Shown here piece by piece: positions 41,676-49,484 of a stretch of DNA of 64,000 bases. The stretch spans positions 7,902 to 71,901 of the forward strand of contig CAZAGD010000065.1 of NCBI GenBank assembly GCA_964484485.1. The letters are read 5' to 3'. Positions within the stretch are counted from its first letter, which is position 1; each line of letters begins with the position of its first letter. The notes under the pieces are model-generated. The model made no database searches. It saw nothing but the letters and a program-made list of their open reading frames with translations, and had not been told where the DNA came from. The position numbers and the translations under genes were made by a program. Origin of the DNA: CAZAGD01 sp964484485. GTDB lineage: Bacteria; Desulfobacterota; SM23-61.

Positions 41676-42529
41676 TTAGCCCCAAAGAGTCCCGTTGGTC
41701 TTATGGCCAAAACAGTAACCAAGACACCAAAGGAGAAAACTTCGTTATAAGCTGTACTGATATAACCCCCGCTTAGACTTTCCACTAACCCTAAAATAAA
41801 CCCACCTATGATGGCTCCGGGAATACTCCCCATTCCGCCTAAGATAATAATTACAAAAGCTTTAAGGATGACTGGCCCGCCCATTCCTGGGTAGACTAAA
41901 TGGATAGGGGAAATTAAAGCGGCAGCTATGGAGGCCAAGCCGGTGCCCAAAGCAAAAACTATCATGCGCACGCGATTTACACTAATTCCCATGAGCAAGG
42001 CGCCTTCGCGATCTTGAGCCGTAGCTTCTATAGTGGCGCCGATGGTAGTTTTTTTAATAAAGAGCTGCAGAAGAATAATTAGCAGGATAGTAACGGTGAT
42101 AATGATTATTCTTTGTAAAGTAATTGTGAGGCCCATTACTTGGAAGGCCTCATAATGAACCGGGGGGAATCTTTTAAAGTCTGGGCCAAAAATATGTAAA
42201 GCCCCATCTACAAATATAAAGATTAGTCCAATGGCGGCTATAAAAGAATTTAAAGGAGATTCTTTGATCAAAGGCCGGTAAACTAAACGTTCTACTAACA
42301 CTCCGATGGCTGCTAAGGCGATCATGGCCAGCATCATGGCCAGCCAGTAATTGAATCCCATTTGGGTGGCCAACAGAAATGTCAAATAAGCTCCGGCCAT
42401 ATATAAAGCCCCATGAGCAAAATTAGGAATATGTAATATTCCATATTCCAAGGTAAGTCCCAAGGCCACCAATGAATAGATGCTGCCCAGCATTATGCCG
42501 TTTAAAACTTGCTGGATAAACAGCGCCAT
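41672..42529 (-). CDS. livH: Branched-chain amino acid-type ABC transporter permease LivH
   Basis: A 285-residue permease with the LivH hallmarks MLGSIYSLVALGLTLEYGIL, NFAHGALYMAGAYLTF, GISVNRVRMIVFALGTGLASIAAALI and GGMGSIPGAIIGGFILGLVE. The ATG at 42529 fits the family start (MALFIQQVLNGIMLGS). A TTG 42 bases upstream keeps the frame open but lies in the hairpin-containing spacer. It follows the receptor gene. Confidence 0.94.
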   Translation of the reverse strand: MALFIQQVLNGIMLGSIYSLVALGLTLEYGILHIPNFAHGALYMAGAYLTFLLATQMGFNYWLAMMLAMIALAAIGVLVERLVYRPLIKESPLNSFIAAIGLIFIFVDGALHIFGPDFKRFPPVHYEAFQVMGLTITLQRIIIITVTILLIILLQLFIKKTTIGATIEATAQDREGALLMGISVNRVRMIVFALGTGLASIAAALISPIHLVYPGMGGPVILKAFVIIILGGMGSIPGAIIGGFILGLVESLSGGYISTAYNEVFSFGVLVTVLAIRPTGLFGAK

Positions 42530-42565
42530 TTCTGCATCATCTTTTCCATTAAAATTTTTAGTGTA

Positions 42566-42589
42566 GAGCAAGGGTTTATCCCTTGCCCT
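42566..42589. repeat. Hairpin in the receptor-livH spacer
   Basis: GCAAGGG(TTTAT)CCCTTGC forms a perfect 7-bp stem without a T-tract. It resembles the small hairpins inside family B repeats and may be a relic, or an mRNA processing/stabilising hairpin between receptor and permease. Confidence 0.45.
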
Positions 42590-42663
42590 GGATGAGATAA
42601 CTTTGAAGTTTATTCTCTTTATTTTTCAAGCAGAGATAAGAAAATTATAAAGATAAATAGATC

Positions 42664-43869
42664 TCACTTCGGCGTCCAAGTAGCGCCATACTTTTGGTAC
42701 CAGGGGCGCGGATCAATATCAACTGGTTTGCCAAATTTTCCCTCATCCACTTCCATGGCGAAGTAACCGGATAAAAATTGCCCTTCTTTAGTCATGGTAT
42801 GAATGCCTCGGATAGCATGTTTGCCCACGGGTAGAACTTGCGGCACTGCCTCCATTATTTTATACACATCTGTTACAGTTCCCGCTTTCTTCATGGCCTC
42901 GGCAAAAATATACATAACTTCATAGTTGAAGGCTGATTCGGAAGTGGGAATAGTGTTAAATCTCTCTCTGTGTCTTTTGGAGTAATCTTGCATAAGCGGC
43001 AAAGGCATCATACCCACAGGACATACTCCCGTACTGGGGGAGATTAGTTTGAGTGGGGTTACTTTCTCCATCTCGTCCAGTTTACACTGGGATCCGAGAA
43101 CAAAACCGCCCTTAAAGCCGAGTTCTCGCGCTTGCGATATAATCATGGCCGAAGGTTCTGAAGGGCCATAAAGGAAGATACAATCTGGCTTAGCGGCCAA
43201 AACTTTCGTTAGGTAAGGATAAAAGTCGGTCACTTTGGCATAATCAGCCGGGGCGTTAGCCACTATCTGCCCACCTTTGTCTTTCCAGAGAACCTCAAAA
43301 ATTTGTTCGGCCAGTTTCCCTGATTCATGAGTACCACAAAGTAAGGCACCTTTGCGCCACCCCTTTTGCCAGCCCAGCTCGATTACTCCAGAATTATAAA
43401 AACCCATGGACATAGGTGCTTTGACCAATAACCTATTCCCCTGCTGCAATACAGCCGGATTATCAGTATAACCATGAATAATGAATTTTTCTTGTTCATT
43501 AAACTTCAGCATCCCTAATATGCCGCCGGCATGGGGACAAAAGATAAAAGGAGGTTTATGCAACTCGATTAAACGCCGGGCGTTGGTTACTGTATCAGCC
43601 GGTTTATAGCGATCATCTAAGGCTATTACTTTAAAAGTATATTTTTTACCCCCAACGGTAATCCCACCGGCAGCATTTATCTCTTCCACGGCCATTTCTA
43701 AACCCTCTAAGTTATTTCGACCGTATTTAGCTGCTCCTCCGCTCAAAGGTCCGGTATAGCCCACGTTAATTACATCGGCCAAAACCATAGAAAGATTGCC
43801 CATAAACGACGTTAAGATAAGAATTATTAAAAAGTTTATAATTTTTTTAAAATTTTTCCCCCCACCCAT
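42664..43869 (-). CDS. Branched-chain amino acid-type ABC transporter substrate-binding protein
   Basis: A 401-residue periplasmic receptor with a signal peptide (hydrophobic core about residues 8-28, cleavage near VLADV). The Peripla_BP_6 fold follows: INVGYTGPLSGGAAKYGRNNLEGLEMAVEEINAAGGI and KVIALDDRYKPADTVTNARRLI. The ATG at 43869 has an AAAGGGGG site six bases upstream. It heads the receptor-H-M-G-F-FadD operon. The ligand is uncertain; with an acyl-CoA ligase in the operon, an aromatic or branched carboxylic acid is as likely as an amino acid. Confidence 0.92.
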   Translation of the reverse strand: MGGGKNFKKIINFLIILILTSFMGNLSMVLADVINVGYTGPLSGGAAKYGRNNLEGLEMAVEEINAAGGITVGGKKYTFKVIALDDRYKPADTVTNARRLIELHKPPFIFCPHAGGILGMLKFNEQEKFIIHGYTDNPAVLQQGNRLLVKAPMSMGFYNSGVIELGWQKGWRKGALLCGTHESGKLAEQIFEVLWKDKGGQIVANAPADYAKVTDFYPYLTKVLAAKPDCIFLYGPSEPSAMIISQARELGFKGGFVLGSQCKLDEMEKVTPLKLISPSTGVCPVGMMPLPLMQDYSKRHRERFNTIPTSESAFNYEVMYIFAEAMKKAGTVTDVYKIMEAVPQVLPVGKHAIRGIHTMTKEGQFLSGYFAMEVDEGKFGKPVDIDPRPWYQKYGATWTPK

Positions 43870-44160
43870 AACCATCCCCCTTTCTTATTTAATTTTTTTA
43901 TTTAAAAGGTAAAGTTATATAACTAATTTATTAGCGGACCCCCCTGACCTCTTTATCTCTACTTAGCCAGAAGATAAAACCCAACATTCAATTATATTCT
44001 CGGAGCAAATTACCATTTTTGCCAAACAATTTCAAGCAAAACTTAATTGGCAAAGTAATATCTCACTGAAGGTTAGAAACTTTAACTTTTTTGGCTACAA
44101 ATGAGGCATGTAGCCATTATTACATGGGTTTTAAATAAGGCATTTGGTAGCGGAGTATGG
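43870..44160. other. Intergenic stretch, mostly unrecognised, with repeat E copy 2
   Basis: Upstream region of the Liv-type operon. Positions 44057-44096 repeat 14822-14860 (AATATCTCACTGAAGGTTAG, then AAACTTTAACTTTTTT). No convincing promoter was found for the receptor gene; the -10-like TTATAT near 43915 lacks a -35 partner. Confidence 0.4.
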
Positions 44161-44371
44161 CGTAGGCCAAGGGTTCATCCCTTGCCGAAAAGAGGCAAGC
44201 CCTAAGGGCTTGCCCTACGAGAAATTAAAAAAACCTCAAATGTAGGGCAAGGGCTTGTCCCTTGCCGCATTTGGTTTTATTTCTTATATGTAATTACGAC
44301 ACAATTTCATTGGGGAAAGTAGATAAAGCCAGACCACGGAGTAAGATAAGAGTGATAGCTGTAAATATTTA
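44161..44371 (-). repeat. Family B repeat, truncated inverted copy
   Basis: The reverse complement matches copies at 13747-13986 and 48379-48618 from the internal ATATTTACAGCTATCACTCT through the double-hairpin core. Both outer ends are missing. It abuts a family C copy at 44372, suggesting that one element landed in the end of the other. Confidence 0.65.
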
Positions 44372-44566
44372 TTACTCGGAGCAATTAATTATTTACACTT
44401 ATGCCCCTCACCCTCCCCCCGTGGTCGGGTGTCAGTATGACAGTGTCGGAACGACAATCGTACCGATTCGTTCCGACTCTTATCGACTCTCCCCATGCTT
44501 GGGGAGAGGGTTAGGGTGAGGGGTTGAAAACGGCGGATGTCATATATTTATTGATCTCATTAATAA
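44372..44566. repeat. Family C repeat, copy 3
   Basis: Left end TTACTCGGAGCAATTAATTA; core GGTGTCAGTATGACAGTGTC with the TCGGAACGA/TCGTTCCGA inverted repeat; right end ATTTATTGATCTCATTAATAA. A further end-like GCTCCCAGTAAT follows at 44570-44581, as if nested. The remaining 44582-44695 shows nothing else. Confidence 0.65.
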
Positions 44567-44695
44567 TTGCTCCCAGTAATACCTCAGTCTCCTAAGAGCA
44601 AAAAAAGAGGTAGAAATAAGGTAATATCGGCCAGCCGCGAAAGCGTTATCAAAGGGGAAATTAAAACTACAATTCTTGGGAAATAATTTCTTTCT

Positions 44696-45511
44696 TTATT
44701 GACCTAAATAAATATTAATAAAGGCCTCCACATCTTGCCGGATAAATTCTGCTAAGGATAGAGTTGTATTTTGTAAAAGGATATTCATATCTAAAAAAAT
44801 TTCGGCAAAGGTCATTCTTTGAATCTCGTGGCTTTCCCAGAATATTGCTTCATAGTTGCTCTTCCCTAAAATACCTTGTTGGTAATTTTTATAAGCCATT
44901 TGGGTCTCATGAGCCAGGACAGCCTGGATTTTGTCTTTAATATAAGGCGTAATATCAAAAATAATTCGTTTGTGTCCTCCCCAGAAGTTTCCCCAAATGC
45001 TGTAACCAAAAAGATGAGTAGCTTTTATGGAACAGGCGCGTAAAGCCTCCAAGCTAATCTGCGTGCAAAGCAAATGGGTTTTATGCCTTTCATATGGCGC
45101 GGGGATAAATACTTCTTCTGGCTGGAGAAGGTCTAAGATTTTGGCCAGAGTTCCTTTCACTTGAACAAATTTTGCGGGCAATTCTTTACTGTTAACCCTA
45201 AGAAAAAAACCGCCTTTAGCTCTAAGGAGGCGCAGAGCTGATAGTGCTTCTATCTCTCTTCTGCTGACCATCTGGGCATTTGGAAAATTCTTATCTCTGC
45301 GCGGGCTACCAGCTCCGTCGGTAATATAAACTACAAATACCTGTTTCTTTTTTTCAGCGGCGCTGGCCATGTAACCGCCGACCCCTAATACGTCATCATC
45401 CGGATGCGGAGCAACGATCAATATATTTTCTTTTATTTGCCTATAATCTTCCAAATTTCGCCCTGTTTCTACAGCGATAAAAAAATCTTGGAGCATGGAC
45501 ACATCTTTCAT
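44696..45511 (-). CDS. PIG-L family N-acetylglucosaminyl-type deacetylase
   Basis: A 271-residue Zn-dependent LmbE/PIG-L-fold deacetylase. The metal motif APHPDDDVLG (about residues 34-43: His36, Asp39) is clear, and a second ligand motif RHKTH lies near residue 155. It is the last gene of a murQ-anmK unit, so its substrate is plausibly an N-acetylated sugar from wall turnover, for example GlcNAc or GlcNAc-6-P; this is inference. The ATG at 45511 has a GGAG site. A longer frame to 45559 would overlap anmK. Confidence 0.85.
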   Translation of the reverse strand: MKDVSMLQDFFIAVETGRNLEDYRQIKENILIVAPHPDDDVLGVGGYMASAAEKKKQVFVVYITDGAGSPRRDKNFPNAQMVSRREIEALSALRLLRAKGGFFLRVNSKELPAKFVQVKGTLAKILDLLQPEEVFIPAPYERHKTHLLCTQISLEALRACSIKATHLFGYSIWGNFWGGHKRIIFDITPYIKDKIQAVLAHETQMAYKNYQQGILGKSNYEAIFWESHEIQRMTFAEIFLDMNILLQNTTLSLAEFIRQDVEAFINIYLGQ

Positions 45512-45545
45512 AAAAAATTCTCCAGCAGCTGGATGTAATAATAAT

Positions 45546-46721
45546 CTAAGGAAACACAATTTTCCCTAAAATAGCCGATCTTTCAGCCCCGGTGGCTCCC
45601 GGGACATTTCCGGAAATTCCTTGTAAAGTAGCATCTGCTAAGAGAGCGAAGGCCACGGCCTCTTTGGCATCCCCATCAATACCCAAAGCATTTAGAGTTT
45701 TTATGGGAATAGGTTGGAATAGTTCTTTCATGAAGCGAAGCAGGGTTTTATTATGCAGGCCTCCGCCAGAAATGAAGACTTCATCTATTCTAAATTTGGG
45801 GAAAATATAATTTTTAAAAGCATCAAAAATCGAGATGGCTGTTAAATAGGTGGCGGTAGCGATAAGATCGGGAAAAGAGGCTTTCCGGGCGGCGCTGATG
45901 AATTCTTTTAAAAATGGTTTCCCAAATATTTCGCGCCCAGTAGATTTAGGAGGTTCTAAGCGGAAATAGGGATGTTGACGCATTCGGCTTAAAAGCTCTT
46001 CTTGCACCCTCCCTTGGGCAGCTATTTTCCCTAGGCTATCAAATTTTTTCTTCCCCTTTGTATAAATAGAGACCAAATCATCAATAACCATATTTCCGGG
46101 ACCTGTATCAAAGGCAAGTACTTCCTCTAATTTTTCCGGGACTACAGTCACATTGGCAATGCCACCTATATTTATGAAGGCGCGCACCTTCCCTTTTTCC
46201 CGGAAAAGAACAAAGTCAGCAAAAGGAACTAAGGGTGCTCCTATGCCACCGGCAGCTATATCACCTGGGCGGAAATCACCTATGGTTAAAATTCCGGTGC
46301 GGGCTGCGATCACGGCTCCCTCTCCTATTTGCAAAGTAGAATTAATTTTTCCTGGAACCTGACTAATATGATAAACAGTATGGCCGTGGGAACCCAGGAA
46401 ATCTACCTGATTTGTCTGGTATCCGTGGTGCTGGAGAAATTTCAATACACAGGAAGCAAAAACTTCCCCCAAGATAAAATTCATTTCACAGATTTCTTCC
46501 GCTTTAGCTGAATTAAGCTCTAAGATTCTTTTTCTAAGTGAGCGCGGGTAAGGGTAGGAATTAAAGGCTAAAAGTTTTACGTCCGTGGCCAAGTGGCGGC
46601 CTGATATTTCTACTAAGGCCAGGTCCACGCCATCCCCGGAAGTGCCCGACATGAGGCCTAGGGCTATTCTCTTTTTCTTTTCCTGGATGCGCCATATTCT
46701 TGACCAAGCAGCTCTTTCCAT
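45546..46721 (-). CDS. anmK: Anhydro-N-acetylmuramic acid kinase
   Basis: A 391-residue ASKHA-fold kinase that opens and phosphorylates 1,6-anhydroMurNAc to MurNAc-6-phosphate. The phosphate motif ALGLMSGTSGDGVDLALVEI (about 21-40), INIGGIANVTV, AFDTGPGNMVIDDL and a late GGGLHNKTLL segment fit AnmK. It overlaps the end of murQ by 58 bases if the ATG at 46721 is used; an AAGAAGGA site supports that start. Its product is the substrate of MurQ, encoded directly upstream. Confidence 0.94.
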   Translation of the reverse strand: MERAAWSRIWRIQEKKKRIALGLMSGTSGDGVDLALVEISGRHLATDVKLLAFNSYPYPRSLRKRILELNSAKAEEICEMNFILGEVFASCVLKFLQHHGYQTNQVDFLGSHGHTVYHISQVPGKINSTLQIGEGAVIAARTGILTIGDFRPGDIAAGGIGAPLVPFADFVLFREKGKVRAFINIGGIANVTVVPEKLEEVLAFDTGPGNMVIDDLVSIYTKGKKKFDSLGKIAAQGRVQEELLSRMRQHPYFRLEPPKSTGREIFGKPFLKEFISAARKASFPDLIATATYLTAISIFDAFKNYIFPKFRIDEVFISGGGLHNKTLLRFMKELFQPIPIKTLNALGIDGDAKEAVAFALLADATLQGISGNVPGATGAERSAILGKIVFP

Positions 46722-47689
46722 AATTCCTTCTTTTTCCTGATCAAATTCCGCGCTTCTTGAGCACTACATTTTTTCTTACCCATGATCAAGGCTATTTTAG
46801 GTTCGTAATCAGCTTTTTGCAACAAATCTTGGGCTTGTTTTGCTGGGCAACCGAGAATTTGGGTTACAATTTTTTCGGCTCTTCTCTTCAATTTTTGGGA
46901 AACAGGCCTAACTTCTATCATTAAATTACGGTAAACTTTTCCCAGAAGAATCATGGCCCCCGTGGAGATCATATTCAATACCAGCTTGGTTGCTGTTCCA
47001 GCTTTTAGGCGAGTTGAACCAGCAATTATTTCGGGGCCAACTATCGGATTAATTAATATCCCCTTTTTAAAAGGAAGCGCGGGGTGAGGCTGACAGGTAA
47101 TAAAAATGCAACGCGCCCCCCGCTTATATGCTTCTCCTAAAGCGGCGCGCACAAAAGGGGTTGTGCCCGAAGCACTTATGCCGCAAACTACATCTTTTCT
47201 TCCAATTTTCGCTTTTCTTACCGCGTGCACTCCCGCTCCTTGATCATCTTCGGCACCTTCTATGGCTTTCCAAAGGGCTTTTCGCCCTCCCGCAATAATG
47301 GCCTGTACTTTTCTTGATGACACATTAAATGTGGGTCCACACTCCACCGCATCCAACATGCCTAAGCGGCCACTTGTTCCAGCACCCACATAAAATAATC
47401 TTCCTCCTTGTTTAAGAGCATCATGAACTATCTCTATAGCCCGGGCCACCTTACCAAGTTGAGTATGTACGGCTAAAGCAACTTTTTGGTCCTCACGATT
47501 CATAACCTCGGCTATTTCTAAAGCAGATGCCTGGTCAATATTGATCGATGCCAGATTGCCTTTTTCTGTTAATGCCGAAAATTCTCTTTTCTTATTTTTG
47601 GCCTTTGGTTCCATCTTCCCCATGGCCATATTCTTGGCCTTTTGCCCCCGGCCCTTCGCTTTTTGCTCCACTCCCCGCGCGCTGCTCAT
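46664..47689 (-). CDS. murQ: N-acetylmuramic acid-6-phosphate etherase
   Basis: A SIS-domain lyase that removes lactate from MurNAc-6-P to give GlcNAc-6-P. The signature GAGTSGRLGMLDAVECGPTF (with its catalytic Glu) and the second EGAEDD motif are present. A C-terminal helical part ends AEKIVTQILGCPAKQAQ...GKKKCSAQEARNLI. The first 35 residues are a Lys/Gly-rich repeat-like extension (KAKGRGQKAKN) not seen in typical MurQ. Its start overlaps the preceding stop codon (ATGA); true initiation may be at an internal Met (about 21-26). Confidence 0.93.
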   Translation of the reverse strand: MSSARGVEQKAKGRGQKAKNMAMGKMEPKAKNKKREFSALTEKGNLASINIDQASALEIAEVMNREDQKVALAVHTQLGKVARAIEIVHDALKQGGRLFYVGAGTSGRLGMLDAVECGPTFNVSSRKVQAIIAGGRKALWKAIEGAEDDQGAGVHAVRKAKIGRKDVVCGISASGTTPFVRAALGEAYKRGARCIFITCQPHPALPFKKGILINPIVGPEIIAGSTRLKAGTATKLVLNMISTGAMILLGKVYRNLMIEVRPVSQKLKRRAEKIVTQILGCPAKQAQDLLQKADYEPKIALIMGKKKCSAQEARNLIRKKKELWKELLGQEYGASRKRKRE

Positions 47690-48258
47690 TCCCCTACCAA
47701 CTCTTTACCCAACGCATAAGCTTCCGTCAAAGCAGTTGGATGCTTGATAATTTCTCCTTTTTCATCAATTTTCTGGTAAAGAAGTGATTTATAAAAAATC
47801 ATATCTAGGGCATCAAAAAAATATTTCATGGTTAAGAGTGGTCCATCGAAGACCTTATTCCCTCGCGATCCTCCCACAGCCAGAAAGACTCCTCGGCGGT
47901 GCGGTTTATTTGGTGATATGGGTTGTTTTAATAGATATTTCTTCGCCCAAAGGGCCTGGCAACGGTCAATAAATGCCTTAGTATGGGCACTTACCGCATA
48001 GAAGAAAATGGGGGAAGCAAGGGCGACTGCATCGGCTTCGGCCAGCTTATCATAAAGAGGCTGCATATCATCGGGAATGGGACATTTTCCTTCTTTTTTA
48101 CACGCATAAATTTCTAAACATGGACTAATCTTTAATTGGCGTAAAAAAATTTCTTCTACTTCCGCTCCAGCCTCCCGGCAGCCCCGGAGAAGTTCTCTCA
48201 ATAAAAGATCCGTATTTCCATCTCGGCGCGGACTCCCGTAAATACCCAAGACTTTCAT
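47686..48258 (-). CDS. NADPH-dependent FMN reductase / iron-sulfur flavoprotein-like
   Basis: A 190-residue flavodoxin-fold protein. The N-terminal GIYGSPRRDGNTDLLL phosphate loop binds FMN. Residues 47-59 (CLEIYACKKEGKC) hold cysteines spaced as in iron-sulfur flavoproteins of anaerobes, and ASPIFFYAVSAHTKAFIDR closes the flavin site. It may reduce quinones, flavins or metals; the actual substrate is unknown. It heads the murQ-anmK-PIG-L operon with an AAGGAGGG site and is joined to murQ by ATGA, but its role in wall recycling is unclear. Confidence 0.85.
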   Translation of the reverse strand: MKVLGIYGSPRRDGNTDLLLRELLRGCREAGAEVEEIFLRQLKISPCLEIYACKKEGKCPIPDDMQPLYDKLAEADAVALASPIFFYAVSAHTKAFIDRCQALWAKKYLLKQPISPNKPHRRGVFLAVGGSRGNKVFDGPLLTMKYFFDALDMIFYKSLLYQKIDEKGEIIKHPTALTEAYALGKELVGE

Positions 48259-48378
48259 TTTTGGCCCTCCTTTTTTAAAACCTTAGCAAACTACTTCTCT
48301 CCTGCCAAGAGGGAAAAATTTTGACCGCCAAGCGATTTTAATTTTTTAGTCCCTCGGCATAAAGAGGCTCTGGGGCAA

Positions 48379-48618
48379 TTATTAATCGGAGCAATTAAAT
48401 ATTTACAGTTATCACGCTTATCTTCCTCCATGCTCTGGCTTTGTTTGCTTGCCCCAATGAAATTGTATCTTAATTGCCCATAAGAAATGAAACCAAATGC
48501 GGCAAGGGACAAGCCCTTCCCCTACATTTGAGGTTTTTTTAATTTCTTGTAGGGCAAGCCCTTGGGGCTTGCCGAACCCCGCATTAAGATGTCGTTTATT
48601 TTATGCTCCCATTAATAA
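48379..48618. repeat. Family B repeat, full-length copy (240 bp)
   Basis: Ends TTATTAATCGGAGCAATTAA at the left and the complement of TTATTAATGGGAGCATAAAA at the right. It has the same length and the same double-hairpin core (CAAGGGACAAGCCCTTCCCC; TAGGGCAAGCCCTTGGGGCT) as the copy at 13747-13986. Confidence 0.7.
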
Positions 48619-48796
48619 CTCTCCTCTGCCCAGCTGGGCACTTGGTCTTAATCAATAAATAGGCTAACTTTCTCCTGGGGTGGAGACTGTGTCGCCATGA
48701 GGGAGGAGGGCCGGAGGCAGGCCAAAAAGGAAACCAGTTGTTTTTTTGTGAAGAAAGAGCTATCCTATGCAAAATTTTTAAGAAAGGAGGAGTCCC
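48619..48796. other. Upstream region of the cysteine hydrolase, GC-rich block unrecognised
   Basis: The block 48672-48735 is clearly richer in G (GAGGGAGGAGGGCCGGAGGC) than its surroundings. It matches no riboswitch or RNA that I recognise. The AAGGAGGAG ribosome-binding site of the next gene ends the stretch. Confidence 0.3.
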
Positions 48797-49399
48797 ATGA
48801 AAGCCCAAGAAACCGCCATCGTTTTTATTGAGTTTCAAAATGACTTCTGCAAAGAAGGAGGTGCCCTTTACGAAGGAGTAAAAGGACAAATTAAAGCCCA
48901 AAACACTATTAAAAATGCCCAAGATTGCCTCCAGCGTGCCCGCGGAAAATGCCTTACTTTACTTGTGCCCATTCTTTTCGAAGAAGATTATACTGATATA
49001 GGTTGCCTGGAAGTTTTAGGCCCTATTCATATCAACGCGGCTAAGGCTAAAGCTTTCCGCAAAGGTACTTGGGGTGGAGAGATTATTGAGGAATTGAAGC
49101 CCACTAAGCAAGATATAGTGGTTGAAGGTAAGAGAACCTTGGATGCTTTTCACTCCAGCAATATTGATTTCATCCTGCGGGTCAACTGCATAAAAAATGT
49201 AGCTTTCTGCGGATTCCTCACTAATGTATGTGTGGAAGGAACAGCCCGGTCAGCTTACGATAAGGGGTATAAAGTTTTTCTCCTAAAAGACTGCTGTGCG
49301 GCTATTTCCGCCGAAGAACAAAAATATGTGGAAGAAAAATTCTTCCCCTATATTGGCGAAGTATTAACACATGATGAATTCTTAAAAAGGCTAGAATAA
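48797..49399 (+). CDS. Isochorismatase-like cysteine hydrolase
   Basis: A 200-residue hydrolase of the isochorismatase/nicotinamidase fold. The Asp-Lys-Cys triad is visible: Asp16 in FIEFQNDF, Lys112 in EGKRTLDAF and Cys145 in GFLTNVCVEGTARSA. The cis-peptide segment precedes the Cys as usual. Members hydrolyse amides such as nicotinamide, ureidoacrylate or N-carbamoyl compounds; the substrate here is not deducible. A strong AAAGGAGGAG site precedes the ATG. It is followed by the PLP decarboxylase on the same strand, 85 bases away. Confidence 0.9.
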   Translation: MKAQETAIVFIEFQNDFCKEGGALYEGVKGQIKAQNTIKNAQDCLQRARGKCLTLLVPILFEEDYTDIGCLEVLGPIHINAAKAKAFRKGTWGGEIIEELKPTKQDIVVEGKRTLDAFHSSNIDFILRVNCIKNVAFCGFLTNVCVEGTARSAYDKGYKVFLLKDCCAAISAEEQKYVEEKFFPYIGEVLTHDEFLKRLE

Positions 49400-49484
49400 A
49401 AAAATTCTCGGGGCAATAAGGCTTTTTATGGGCTGCTTGATTTAAGCAGTTCATAAATTCTTTTTTTATATAAAGGGAATCGAA

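Noticed and set aside
44262..44519. 85-codon open frame on the plus strand
   Set aside because: It runs through the abutting family B and C repeats; the reading is a by-product of repeat DNA.
48596..48922. 108-codon open frame on the minus strand, antisense to the hydrolase start
   Set aside because: It is antisense to a well-supported gene start and begins within that coding sequence; no independent evidence.
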